From NCBI RefSeq assembly GCF_002836945.1, contig NZ_NIJM01000026.1, positions 18,941 to 68,803 on the forward strand: a stretch of 49,863 nucleotides of DNA. The letters are read 5' to 3'. Position numbers and translations under genes: made by a program. Source of the DNA: Shewanella chilikensis (GTDB lineage Bacteria > Pseudomonadota > Gammaproteobacteria > Enterobacterales > Shewanellaceae). Shown here piece after piece: positions 19,543-27,422 of the stretch; positions within the stretch are counted from its first letter, which is position 1, and each line of letters starts with the position of its first letter. The notes under the pieces are model-generated. The model worked only from the letters and a program-made list of their open reading frames with translations, made no database searches and was not told the origin of the DNA.

Positions 19543-21183
19543 TCAGTAGTTGGCAATAAAGTCGTGTGACGCCTGAATATCAGGAGTGAAAGGGCGATCC
19601 TTGCTTACGAAAGGCACTTTTTGACGATAAGCTTCATACATAGCGCCTGTGGCTTTACCCTGTTTCAAGCTCTTATCGTGCATCTTGCGCAGATCGATAG
19701 CTTGAGTAGAGTGCAGCAGCTCCAGACCATAGATGGTGTTGGTGTTGTCAACAATCTGGACCAGATTGTCAGAAGCCAGTTTCAGGTTGGTGAAAGTGTC
19801 TTCGATATTACCGGCAATCTGAACACCATCGAATGAAACCGGGCTAGCCAGTTGCTTGTTACGCACCTGCATGTCAACGAAGGCTTTCTGGATAGCACCG
19901 AAAGCATGACCATTGTTTTCCGGACCGGCCAGGAAGCGGCTCAGACGGGTAAAGTGGGCATCAGACAGGTGGATAGTACGCATCACGCTGTTATGAGATA
20001 CGTGAGTCAGGGCCGTGCTCAGGTTCTGTACCGCCAGGGCAACAGGTAGTGGCTCGAAGTTGGTGGTTGGGAACACACCGCCCTTGCCTTCAACCATGTA
20101 CTTGGCTACTTGAGGGAACTGGCTGTAGTCCTTGGAAGCACCCAGTACCACGGCAGGGTTATCGTCTGAGTGGTTGATCTGAATATCGATCACTTCGCCC
20201 AGATCCACCAGAGCTTTCTTGGCGCTGGCCAGTGTGTAGGCTGTGGTACGGTAGCTAAGAGGATCCTGCAGCGGACGCTCATCATTCAGTTGCCACAGAT
20301 AGCTTCCATCCAGCTGCGCCAGAATATCCTTGGTAGTTGCCTGAATATAAGGGAAAGGACGAATATCATTGGTTTGTGGCAGGAAAGGTGCCACGTTACC
20401 GTTCAAACCTTCAAGGCTCAGACCGAATACGGTTGGGGACACTTCCAGCAAGTGCTTGGCATCCTGATAGCCCTTCATCGCATAGGCTACAGCCACCGCG
20501 TTGTTGGACAGGATGGACAGAGCATCTTTACCCATAGGCTCCAGCAGAGGAACACCGGCATCGGCCATGGCTTCACGGCTACTAACACGCTTGCCCTTGT
20601 AGAACACTTCCCACTCACCAATCATCGCCAGACCGACGTGAGAGGCCAACAGAATGTCGGCTTCACCCACAGTACCCTGTGAAGGGATAACTGGAGTGAT
20701 GCCCTTGTTCAAGTAAGCTTCGTAAAGGTCGGCAACCACAGGCTGAACCCCGGTTTGACCGGCCAGAATGGTATTGAGACGCACAGCCAGAGCAACACGG
20801 GTCAGACGCACAGGCATAGGCTCACCGACACCGGCGCTGTGAGCGCGCAGCGTGCTGTAGTTGAAGCTACGGGAAGCATCCATAACGGCAGCACTCAGCT
20901 TACCATTGGCATCAAACAGCTTGTGGTCTTTGTTCAGGCCCACACCTACAGTCAGACCATAAACCGGCTTACCCAGACGCGCAGCTTCCATCAACAACTC
21001 GTGCGCCTTAACCAGTTTGGTACGTGCCTGAGAGGCTACTTTGACTTTGGCGCCATCGGCAATGGCCCAGGCTTGTTCCTGAGTCATGTGCTTGCCATCC
21101 AGAACCACTTGTTCCATTGCCAGAGCACTGCCTGACATCAGGCCCAGCGTCAGCGACGCCAGCATTAGAGATTTGTTCATCAT
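19543..21183 (-). CDS. Exported HAL-like lyase lacking the MIO triad (ergothionase candidate)
   Basis: This 546-residue protein of the aromatic amino acid lyase (HutH/PAL) family has a Sec signal peptide (cleavage after residue 22, SALA), which is unusual because HutH is cytoplasmic. Conserved active-site regions are Tyr75 in VYGLTVGVG, His115 in AHSAGVGEP, QDPLSYR, HSDDNP and PENNGH. The Ala-Ser-Gly triad that cyclises to the MIO cofactor is missing: where HutH has GSVGASGD this protein has GTVGEAD (170-176). MIO-free homologues known to me are ergothionases, which eliminate trimethylamine from ergothioneine to give thiourocanate, so that is my best assignment, by inference. AAGGAG lies 4 nt before the first ATG (21183) and 7 nt before the second (21180). 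It is 23 bp after the reductase gene. Confidence 0.85.
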   Translation of the reverse strand: MMNKSLMLASLTLGLMSGSALAMEQVVLDGKHMTQEQAWAIADGAKVKVASQARTKLVKAHELLMEAARLGKPVYGLTVGVGLNKDHKLFDANGKLSAAVMDASRSFNYSTLRAHSAGVGEPMPVRLTRVALAVRLNTILAGQTGVQPVVADLYEAYLNKGITPVIPSQGTVGEADILLASHVGLAMIGEWEVFYKGKRVSSREAMADAGVPLLEPMGKDALSILSNNAVAVAYAMKGYQDAKHLLEVSPTVFGLSLEGLNGNVAPFLPQTNDIRPFPYIQATTKDILAQLDGSYLWQLNDERPLQDPLSYRTTAYTLASAKKALVDLGEVIDIQINHSDDNPAVVLGASKDYSQFPQVAKYMVEGKGGVFPTTNFEPLPVALAVQNLSTALTHVSHNSVMRTIHLSDAHFTRLSRFLAGPENNGHAFGAIQKAFVDMQVRNKQLASPVSFDGVQIAGNIEDTFTNLKLASDNLVQIVDNTNTIYGLELLHSTQAIDLRKMHDKSLKQGKATGAMYEAYRQKVPFVSKDRPFTPDIQASHDFIANY

Positions 21184-21206
21184 CTTACTCCTTGTTATTG
21201 AATTTG

Positions 21207-22766
21207 TTACGCTTGCTTCAGTGCTACCGGCTTGGCAGCGGCACAATTACGGCCGGCATTACGGCCGGTGACAATACCTTCAGCCACAGCACAGGCACCG
21301 AGGCGGCTGGCACCGTGAATACCGCCGGTGGATTCGCCGGCCGCATACAGGCCTGCAATCGGCTGGTTACTGACCAGATGCAGGACTTCAGAATTGGTAT
21401 TAACCTTGACACCACCCATGCAGTAGTGAACTTTTGGCCACATACGCACTGCGTACCATGGGCCCTTGTCCAGGACTATGGCTTCCTGCATTGGACGACC
21501 AAACTCTTTGTCATCACCGCTCTTGACCGCTTCGTTCCAACGGGCCACCTGCGCCTTGAGCTTGTCGGCCGGCATACCATAAGCCTTGGCCAGCTCATCC
21601 AGGGTGTCAGCCTTGGTGATCACCTTATACTTGATGCCCCAATCCAGAGTTTGGGCATTCTTGGCGCCTTCGGCATTGGTAAAGCCAATGGGGTACACAG
21701 GGTTGTTGTGCTCATCTCTGCGGGTCATGATGGCATCGGCACGCGCCTTACGATCGGCCAGCTCATTGAAGAAACGCTCACCGGTGCGCACATCCACCAC
21801 TATGCCGTGAGGATAAGTGGCGATGGTATTGAACTGGGATGCAGTTCCAAAACCTTTCTCATCAGGTGATGCCCATGGGCCCAGTTGAATTTGATCCAGA
21901 TGGATAGGGTTGGCCCCCAGAAGCATCATCTGCTTCAGTGCTTCAGATGTCGCACCCGGATGGTTGGTTGAGTCCAGATCATTGTTCAGCTCAGGCAGCT
22001 GCATCATGCGATATTCAATATCCCGGCCAAAGCCACCGGTCGCCATGATCACCCCTTTGCGGGCACCTATGGTGCGTATCTTACCTGTCCGCTCCCGTGG
22101 GAAATAATAACCTTCACGAACCTCGACCCCGATCACGCGGCCTTCGTCATCTCGGATAAAAGATTCGAGCTTGGTTTGATTTTTCATGATCACGCCTTTG
22201 GCGCGGGCCGCCTTGACCAGCGGACGTATGATACCGGCACCGGAGCTTTCAACTGTCTGCAGTACTCGCTGCACACTGTGACCACCGAAATGCTGTACGA
22301 AAGGCTTCCACTTGACGCCGTAGTCAATCAGCCACTGGCATGATTCCGCCGTGCCGTTACATACCAGCTTGAGCATCTCAACATCATTCATGCCACGACC
22401 TGCTCGCAACATGTCGGCCACCATGGCATCAACTGAATCTTCAATACCTGCCTGCTTTTGCAACGGAGAACCGGCAACCGCCATGGCACCACCATTAATG
22501 GTTGAGTTGCCGCCAAAAACCGGCATCTTATCGATAACCATTACGCTGACGCCGGCTTCACGGGCCTGCAGGGCCGCTGCCATACCGGCAAAGCCACTGC
22601 CGACCACCAATACGTCTACCAGTTCATCAAAGGATTCCGGCGCCTGTTCGCGACACTGGGCCATGGCACCATTGCTGACAGCCATCCCCACCCCGGTCAC
22701 TGCCAAAGCGGCGCCGCCTTTGAGCAACTGACGACGACTACTGTCTATTTTCTGTTTTTCTGTCAT
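21207..22766 (-). CDS. Tat-exported FAD reductase of the fumarate/urocanate reductase family
   Basis: This 519-residue flavoprotein has a twin-arginine signal (R11-R12, SRRQLLKGG) and predicted cleavage near residue 36. The FAD Rossmann motif is GSGFAG at 56-61. Compared with flavocytochrome c fumarate reductase, the proton-donor Arg is kept as R339 (ADRKARADA), and the carboxylate-binding His and Arg as H447 (VHYCMGG) and R488 (HGASRLGA). The fumarate-specific HPT is replaced by GPW (296-298). That fits an enoate with one carboxylate, such as urocanate or thiourocanate, rather than fumarate. It has no haem or FMN domain, so electrons should come from the tetraheme cytochrome of the same operon. 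A sigma-54 promoter lies upstream. Confidence 0.9.
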   Translation of the reverse strand: MTEKQKIDSSRRQLLKGGAALAVTGVGMAVSNGAMAQCREQAPESFDELVDVLVVGSGFAGMAAALQAREAGVSVMVIDKMPVFGGNSTINGGAMAVAGSPLQKQAGIEDSVDAMVADMLRAGRGMNDVEMLKLVCNGTAESCQWLIDYGVKWKPFVQHFGGHSVQRVLQTVESSGAGIIRPLVKAARAKGVIMKNQTKLESFIRDDEGRVIGVEVREGYYFPRERTGKIRTIGARKGVIMATGGFGRDIEYRMMQLPELNNDLDSTNHPGATSEALKQMMLLGANPIHLDQIQLGPWASPDEKGFGTASQFNTIATYPHGIVVDVRTGERFFNELADRKARADAIMTRRDEHNNPVYPIGFTNAEGAKNAQTLDWGIKYKVITKADTLDELAKAYGMPADKLKAQVARWNEAVKSGDDKEFGRPMQEAIVLDKGPWYAVRMWPKVHYCMGGVKVNTNSEVLHLVSNQPIAGLYAAGESTGGIHGASRLGACAVAEGIVTGRNAGRNCAAAKPVALKQA

Positions 22767-22812
22767 GTACTTATTTTCCTTTCATGCAGGGAAAGAACTT
22801 CAGTCAACCAGT

Positions 22813-22828
22813 TGCACTGGCCATGCCA
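22813..22828 (-). promoter_or_regulatory. Sigma-54 promoter of the reductase-lyase-cytochrome operon
   Basis: On the minus strand TGGCATGGCCAGTGCA keeps the invariant GG and GC with the required spacing of the -24/-12 consensus TGGCACG-N4-TTGCA. Transcription would start near 22803, about 36 nt before the reductase start codon. Confidence 0.8.
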
Positions 22829-22877
22829 ACTAACCAAAAAGAGGTGCTCAGGGGGAGATTTATGATTACGGCCACAG

Positions 22878-22921
22878 AATCACGAAATATAAAGATCTAC
22901 AATCACGAAACTTCGCGGTTT
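22878..22921. promoter_or_regulatory. Candidate activator binding sites for the divergent sigma-54 regulator
   Basis: The 10-mer AATCACGAAA occurs at 22878-22887 and again at 22901-22910, 23 bp apart. The second copy continues into an element (22901-22921) that matches 18 of 21 positions with 26850-26870 (minus strand), upstream of the porin promoter. Within it CGAA-AC-TTCG is a dyad. The sites lie 50-93 bp upstream of the -24 element, the usual range for enhancer sites. Confidence 0.65.
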
Positions 22922-22934
22922 ATTTGAAATATCA

Positions 22935-24458
22935 ATGGAAAAACACTTTTATTACGAGTGTACCAGGCGGCTCTGCAGTAGCCTGCAGTTGGAAACCTCG
23001 CTTAAACACTACTTCGACTATGTACGTGACTCAGTGCCTCTCGACGGCCTATTCATTAACATTTATCGAAAAGAATTCAACGACATACAGTTTATCGCCC
23101 AGGCCAACGAAACGCAGGCAAGCACGCTTGATGTCCAGGTTTCCCTCCCTGAGGGACTGGCCAAAACGCTGGAAGATCCCGATAGACCCAGGGTGAGGAT
23201 TGTTAACGACATTGATCATGATCCCGTGACATCCCAGGTTGCCCCTAAGGTGATCCCCGGCATCCGCTCACTGATCATTTTACGTATGTCGATGGAAGAT
23301 ACCCATTTGGGCATAGTAGGCTTTTATTCCAAGAGTGCCGGCTCCTTCCGCCCCCGACACGCAGATATGTTGGCGCCACAGATGAGTACCTTTGCCCTGA
23401 TCACAGCCCTCAACCTCAGAGGTCGTAATCTGCTGCTGGAAAATCAGGCGCTGGCCAAACAAAACGTTAGCCTCAAACGCACGCTGGATGTGCAAAACGG
23501 TGTGGTCGGTGCCAACTCGGGGCTGAAACAGGTGATGCAACAAGTGCAATCCATCGCTCATCTCAACACCACGGTACTGATGCTGGGGGAAACCGGTTGC
23601 GGAAAAGAGGTGATTGCCAACGCCATTCATGAACTCTCGGCCAGGGCCGGCAAACCCTTTGTCAAAGTCAACTGCGGCGCCATTCCCGAGACCCTTATCG
23701 ACTCAGAGCTGTTCGGTTATGAGAAAGGCGCCTTTACCGGCGCCGAATCGCGCAAGGCCGGTTATTTTGAACAGGCCAACGGCGGCACCATCTTCCTCGA
23801 TGAGATTGGTGAACTGCCACTCTCGGCTCAGGTGAGACTGCTGCGGGTACTGCAAAACAGCACCATTACCCGGGTCGGTGGCCATGAACAGGTACACCTG
23901 AACATCAGAGTGATAGCGGCAACCCACAGGCACCTGCAAGCCATGGTGCATCAGGGGGATTTTCGTGAGGATCTCTGGTATCGGCTGGCGGTATTCCCGA
24001 TAGACATCCCCTCTTTACGCCAGCGGCGTACAGATATCCCTCTGTTGGTGCAACATTTTATTGAACAGCTGAGCGCCCGATTCCAGTTACTCAAACTACC
24101 CTGTATCCGCCCTGAGCAGTTGGCAATTCTCAGTCAGTACAATTGGCCCGGCAATGTCAGGGAGCTGATTAATGTGCTGGAGCGGGCCATCATTCAAAAC
24201 CCGGCCGGACCACTGGACTTCAGTTTCCTGGCGCCGCAAACCGAAGCCGTGGCCACTGCCAGCGGCCAGACCATAGTGGTCGACCCCAGCCATGCGGGCA
24301 ATCAACTGGTACCGCTGGAAACCATGACCCGTAAATACATAGAGCACGCCCTTAAAGTAACCGGCGGCAAGCTCTACGGCCCCGGCGGTGCGGCCGAGCT
24401 GTTGGATATCAACCCCAATACTCTACGCAGCAAGATGAAAAAACTGGGGATCGTTTAG
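22935..24458 (+). CDS. Sigma-54-dependent transcriptional activator (GAF-AAA-HTH)
   Basis: This 507-residue protein is divergent from the reductase operon. Residues about 1-170 form a GAF-like sensor region. Residues about 190-420 are the AAA+ domain with Walker A GETGCGKE (about 218-225), the sigma-54 contact loop GAFTGA (about 265-270), Walker B GGTIFLDEIGELP (about 283) and WYRLAVFPIDIPSLRQRR. The last 45 residues are a Fis-type helix-turn-helix (GGAAELLDINPNTLRSKMKK). There is no receiver domain, so it probably senses a small ligand through GAF. It should activate the two sigma-54 promoters found at 22813-22828 and 26786-26801. The ribosome site is weak. Confidence 0.93.
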   Translation: MEKHFYYECTRRLCSSLQLETSLKHYFDYVRDSVPLDGLFINIYRKEFNDIQFIAQANETQASTLDVQVSLPEGLAKTLEDPDRPRVRIVNDIDHDPVTSQVAPKVIPGIRSLIILRMSMEDTHLGIVGFYSKSAGSFRPRHADMLAPQMSTFALITALNLRGRNLLLENQALAKQNVSLKRTLDVQNGVVGANSGLKQVMQQVQSIAHLNTTVLMLGETGCGKEVIANAIHELSARAGKPFVKVNCGAIPETLIDSELFGYEKGAFTGAESRKAGYFEQANGGTIFLDEIGELPLSAQVRLLRVLQNSTITRVGGHEQVHLNIRVIAATHRHLQAMVHQGDFREDLWYRLAVFPIDIPSLRQRRTDIPLLVQHFIEQLSARFQLLKLPCIRPEQLAILSQYNWPGNVRELINVLERAIIQNPAGPLDFSFLAPQTEAVATASGQTIVVDPSHAGNQLVPLETMTRKYIEHALKVTGGKLYGPGGAAELLDINPNTLRSKMKKLGIV

Positions 24459-24521
24459 AAACAGGACATAGCAAACGACTCTGGACAGGAGCAAGCTCAT
24501 TCCGGCGGGGAAAAATAACAT

Positions 24522-24554
24522 AAAAGGCCGACAGTCATCACTTTCGGCCTTTTT
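24522..24554. terminator. Terminator after the sigma-54 activator gene
   Basis: A 10-bp stem (AAAAGGCCGA with TCGGCCTTTT) closes a 12-nt loop and runs into T residues. It is also A-rich on the left, so it could serve the convergent outer-membrane protein gene ending at 24630. Confidence 0.75.
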
Positions 24555-24629
24555 ATTGCGCCTTGCTGCCGGGTCTGGCTGTTGCATCTTATTGCATCGA
24601 CAGGCTTAAAACCGCATATACCCGTGGCG

Positions 24630-25382
24630 TTAAAAAGCGTAGCGCAGCGAGAAGCTGTACTCCAGGCCATCGTTGGGTGCAGTGCCCCAACTCTTGTAGT
24701 GTGTCAGTTGCAGCTTGAGACTCAAGTCTTGTGCCAATGGGCCTGAAACAGCGGCAAACAATTGATGACCATAATCGTCGTCATAACCAAAAACAGCCGC
24801 ATGCTCGTGGTCACGCCCCAAAGCGGCGGTGTAATCCAAGTTTAGTTTCCAACCTTTGGGGAACACGGGCAAATCGTAATAACTGTTGCCATTGAACACT
24901 ACGCCGGATAACCCTGAGTAATCTTTATCGGTCAGATTGGACTGACTCACAGTATAGTGCCCCGCCAACCCCAGGTTGAAACGCAGCGCACCGCAGTCAA
25001 AATGCTGCTTCAAGCCGAGATAAAAATTATCCTCGGTCAGATGCTTATGGGTGCCGAGAAAGTTTTGCAACCACAGTGCGGTACGCTCTTCGTTGAGCCG
25101 ATAATGCCAAACCGTCAATGACTTGAAGGCGACCCGTTTATCCGCCACCCATTTACCGGGGTTTTCCACCTTGAGCATCTGATAAAAAGTATTGCGCTCG
25201 TCACGACTGAAATGACTGAGCGCCACAAAGCTTTGGTTGAAAGCCCCGGGATTATCGTCACGGGTGGCACTCGTAAACCCCAAATAACCGGCTTCTATTT
25301 GAGTCGATGCGCCGGCATCAGCCATGCCAAAACCGCCAAGCAAAGTAACGGCCAACCCGATTATTTTACTATTGAGTTTCAT
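24630..25382 (-). CDS. Outer-membrane beta-barrel protein of unknown family
   Basis: This 250-residue protein starts at the ATG at 25382, preceded by AAGGA. A longer frame starts with TTG at 25397. It has a signal peptide (MKLNSKIIGLAV, cleavage near residue 24) and about 225 residues of alternating strand pattern. It ends in YSFSLRYAF with a terminal Phe typical of BAM substrates. A barrel of roughly 10-12 strands fits the size. The sequence resembles nucleoside-specific Tsx-type channels only in general build, and I do not recognise the family. It lies downstream of the porin gene on the same strand but after a terminator, so it may be expressed by read-through. The context suggests a specific channel for the pathway substrate. 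Confidence 0.75.
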   Translation of the reverse strand: MKLNSKIIGLAVTLLGGFGMADAGASTQIEAGYLGFTSATRDDNPGAFNQSFVALSHFSRDERNTFYQMLKVENPGKWVADKRVAFKSLTVWHYRLNEERTALWLQNFLGTHKHLTEDNFYLGLKQHFDCGALRFNLGLAGHYTVSQSNLTDKDYSGLSGVVFNGNSYYDLPVFPKGWKLNLDYTAALGRDHEHAAVFGYDDDYGHQLFAAVSGPLAQDLSLKLQLTHYKSWGTAPNDGLEYSFSLRYAF

Positions 25383-25485
25383 CTTTTCCTTGTTCAATCA
25401 GTGTTTCCTTCACACCCTGGACTCATGTCCTTGATGGCATCTAGTTTCCCTTGTCCAATGCAATGGATAAGCTATTGAATAAAGT

Positions 25486-25510
25486 AAAAAAAGGCCACCC
25501 TAAGGTGGCC
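25486..25510 (-). terminator. Terminator of the porin gene
   Basis: A 7-bp stem, GGCCACC-CTAA-GGTGGCC at 25493-25510, is followed on the minus strand by seven T residues. It separates the porin from the smaller outer-membrane protein gene. Confidence 0.85.
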
Positions 25511-25535
25511 TATGCAGGGAAATACAGGGAGCCCC

Positions 25536-26714
25536 TTAGAAGAAGTAACGGATACCTACCGCATAGTTGTTGTCCTGCAGATCTTCCCAGGACTTGTCAT
25601 CCATGCTGCTGAAGTCAATCTTGGCTTCGGCATACATCACAGTGTCACGGCTGTAACGGTAGTGCAGACCCAGAACTGCAAATTGGCGGGTCCAGTCACC
25701 TTGGATGGCGGTGTTGGCATCAGTATCCAGATCCTGATAGCTCAGCAGGAATGAAGGAACAAAGCCGTTGTCATACTGGTAAGCGACGATGAATTCACCA
25801 CCGGTAGAATCGTACAAGTTGCCACCAACCAGTTCGTTTTGCTTACTCTTGTGAGCGTTGAAGCCAACGTACAGACCATCTGCTTCGCGGCCTGGAGCAT
25901 ACTGGTAGAAGCTGCCGTACTGGGCACCGATACCGACGATCTGGTTAGTATCATCAACGGCGACACCGGCCAGGTTGCCTTCAAAGTCACCACGGTTGAA
26001 ACCGGCCAATACCTTGAACTTATCGGTTACATAGTAAGTCACGCTGGCACCATAGCTGGAGTCAAAGCTCAGCTCAGAGCCATCATTTAGCGCCGCGCCG
26101 TTTTCGTCAAACAAGGCAACGTCGTCATTTTGCTTGGAAGCATACTGAAGGGCGATATGCAGCTTGCCGAAGAAGGTGTTGCGATACTGGAAGGCAGCAT
26201 CTGCACGACCAGCACCTGTCAGGCCGCCGTCACCAAAGGTGTATGCACCTACAGACCAGCCAGTGAAGGCATCCAGGATATCTGTGGTATAAGCCACATC
26301 ATAGTATGCCCCCCACTGCTTACCGAAAGTCAGAGTACCCCACTTGTCGTGAGCCATACCCACATAACCCAAGCGGTTGAACAAGAAGTCACTGTTCTTC
26401 TCGGCACGCATCTGACCACCGCCCTGGCCTTGGGTGTAGATCAGGCCGTCATCACTGGTCACCATGTTAATGCCCCACTCAGTGTGGGCAAAGGCGCGCC
26501 AGCCGTTGCGTTCCTGGCGATCAAAACGGAAACCTACGCGAGAGAAATTATCGATAACAGATGTTTCATGACCATCATTAAAGGCGGCAAAACCCAGCCA
26601 ACCTATCATGTTTACACTATTGGTCTGATCTTTATACAGTTCTACAGCTTGAGAAGCGCCACTCGCCAGCATAGCCGGGATCACAAGTGCCAGGATCTTC
26701 TTGTTCATATTCAT
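25536..26714 (-). CDS. General porin (Gram-negative porin family), sigma-54 controlled
   Basis: This 392-residue outer-membrane protein has a signal peptide ending ASGASQA (cleavage near residue 23). The mature N-terminus VELYKDQTNSVNMIGWLGF and the loop pattern RVGFRFDRQERNGWRAFAHTEWG are those of OmpC/OmpF-type 16-strand trimeric porins. It ends in VGIRYFF. The second in-frame ATG (26708) has the better distance (8 nt) from AGGG and may be the true start. A near-consensus sigma-54 promoter and the same activator element found before the reductase operon precede it, so it probably lets the substrate of that pathway into the periplasm. Confidence 0.92.
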   Translation of the reverse strand: MNMNKKILALVIPAMLASGASQAVELYKDQTNSVNMIGWLGFAAFNDGHETSVIDNFSRVGFRFDRQERNGWRAFAHTEWGINMVTSDDGLIYTQGQGGGQMRAEKNSDFLFNRLGYVGMAHDKWGTLTFGKQWGAYYDVAYTTDILDAFTGWSVGAYTFGDGGLTGAGRADAAFQYRNTFFGKLHIALQYASKQNDDVALFDENGAALNDGSELSFDSSYGASVTYYVTDKFKVLAGFNRGDFEGNLAGVAVDDTNQIVGIGAQYGSFYQYAPGREADGLYVGFNAHKSKQNELVGGNLYDSTGGEFIVAYQYDNGFVPSFLLSYQDLDTDANTAIQGDWTRQFAVLGLHYRYSRDTVMYAEAKIDFSSMDDKSWEDLQDNNYAVGIRYFF

Positions 26715-26785
26715 TACCCTTTTATAAGTAAAACGCGTTTAATACGCTGATTTATTAGACATATTTCTATGTGTTACTCGAGGGC

Positions 26786-26801
26786 TGCAGTTTGCGTGCC
26801 A
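26786..26801 (-). promoter_or_regulatory. Sigma-54 promoter of the porin gene
   Basis: On the minus strand TGGCACGCAAACTGCA matches the -24/-12 consensus TGGCACG-N4-TTGCA at all but one position. Transcription would start near 26776, giving a leader of about 60 nt. Confidence 0.85.
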
Positions 26802-26849
26802 GCTGTAAAAAAGCCAATTCCAGCCCCTGGTTTCCTGCGCTGGATCGAC

Positions 26850-26908
26850 AAACCGTGAAATATCGTGATTGGAAAGCGTTAAATGCCGTGGGAAGAATTA
26901 AATATCGT
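26850..26908. promoter_or_regulatory. Candidate activator sites upstream of the porin promoter
   Basis: The element at 26850-26870, read on the minus strand, matches 18 of 21 positions of 22901-22921. AAATATCGT is repeated at 26858-26866 and 26900-26908, 42 bp apart, which places both on the same face of the helix. The first site begins 49 bp upstream of the -24 element, close to the 50 bp seen at the reductase operon. Confidence 0.6.
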
Positions 26909-27220
26909 TGTAACAAGCGAACTGTTTCTGCAGCAAAAGGGATGCATGCGTATCGACAAGGGCTGAATCAATCACCTTGACAACAAAGATTAACAGATTG
27001 ATTTTTAAACACTTAAGTTAAGATTGGTTAAAGTGATCGCGAATGCTTGATGTAACAGGAACCGATAAAAATGATCAATAAAACCGCCTTGAACAGAAAA
27101 TAAAATTACTTTATTAAGATATTGATTTTGTAAAACTTTAAATATATTCAGCCAAGATTTGCAACCCAAGCCAACACTATTGCATTATGGGGCAGTCAAT
27201 AGCTGACACTTGGAGGGAAT
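26909..27220. other. AT-rich intergenic region
   Basis: About 310 bp between the porin control region and the DUF4250 gene. It is AT-rich and has no gene. I see no clear operator or hairpin. Confidence 0.4.
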
Positions 27221-27412
27221 ATGGAAAGCCTGCAACATCTGCCCGCCGAAATACTGTTGGGCATAGTCAATGAGAAACTAAGACTCCGCTGCCCGGATAG
27301 AGATGCACTTTATTACGAGCTTGACCTGTCGCCTACCCTGCTCGAGCATAAGCTCAGTGCGCAAGGATACGAGTACCATGCCCTGTCCAACCAATACCGA
27401 CGATTGAAATAA
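27221..27412 (+). CDS. DUF4250 small protein
   Basis: This 63-residue cytoplasmic protein starts after a strong GGAGGGAAT ribosome site. It has the DUF4250 pattern: LPAEILLGIVNEKLRL, then a helix-turn-helix-like middle (RDALYYELDLSPTLLEHKL), then GYEYHALSNQYRRL. The function is unknown. Its stop is 11 bp from the convergent topB stop. Confidence 0.85.
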   Translation: MESLQHLPAEILLGIVNEKLRLRCPDRDALYYELDLSPTLLEHKLSAQGYEYHALSNQYRRLK

Positions 27413-27422
27413 CCGCCCGTCC

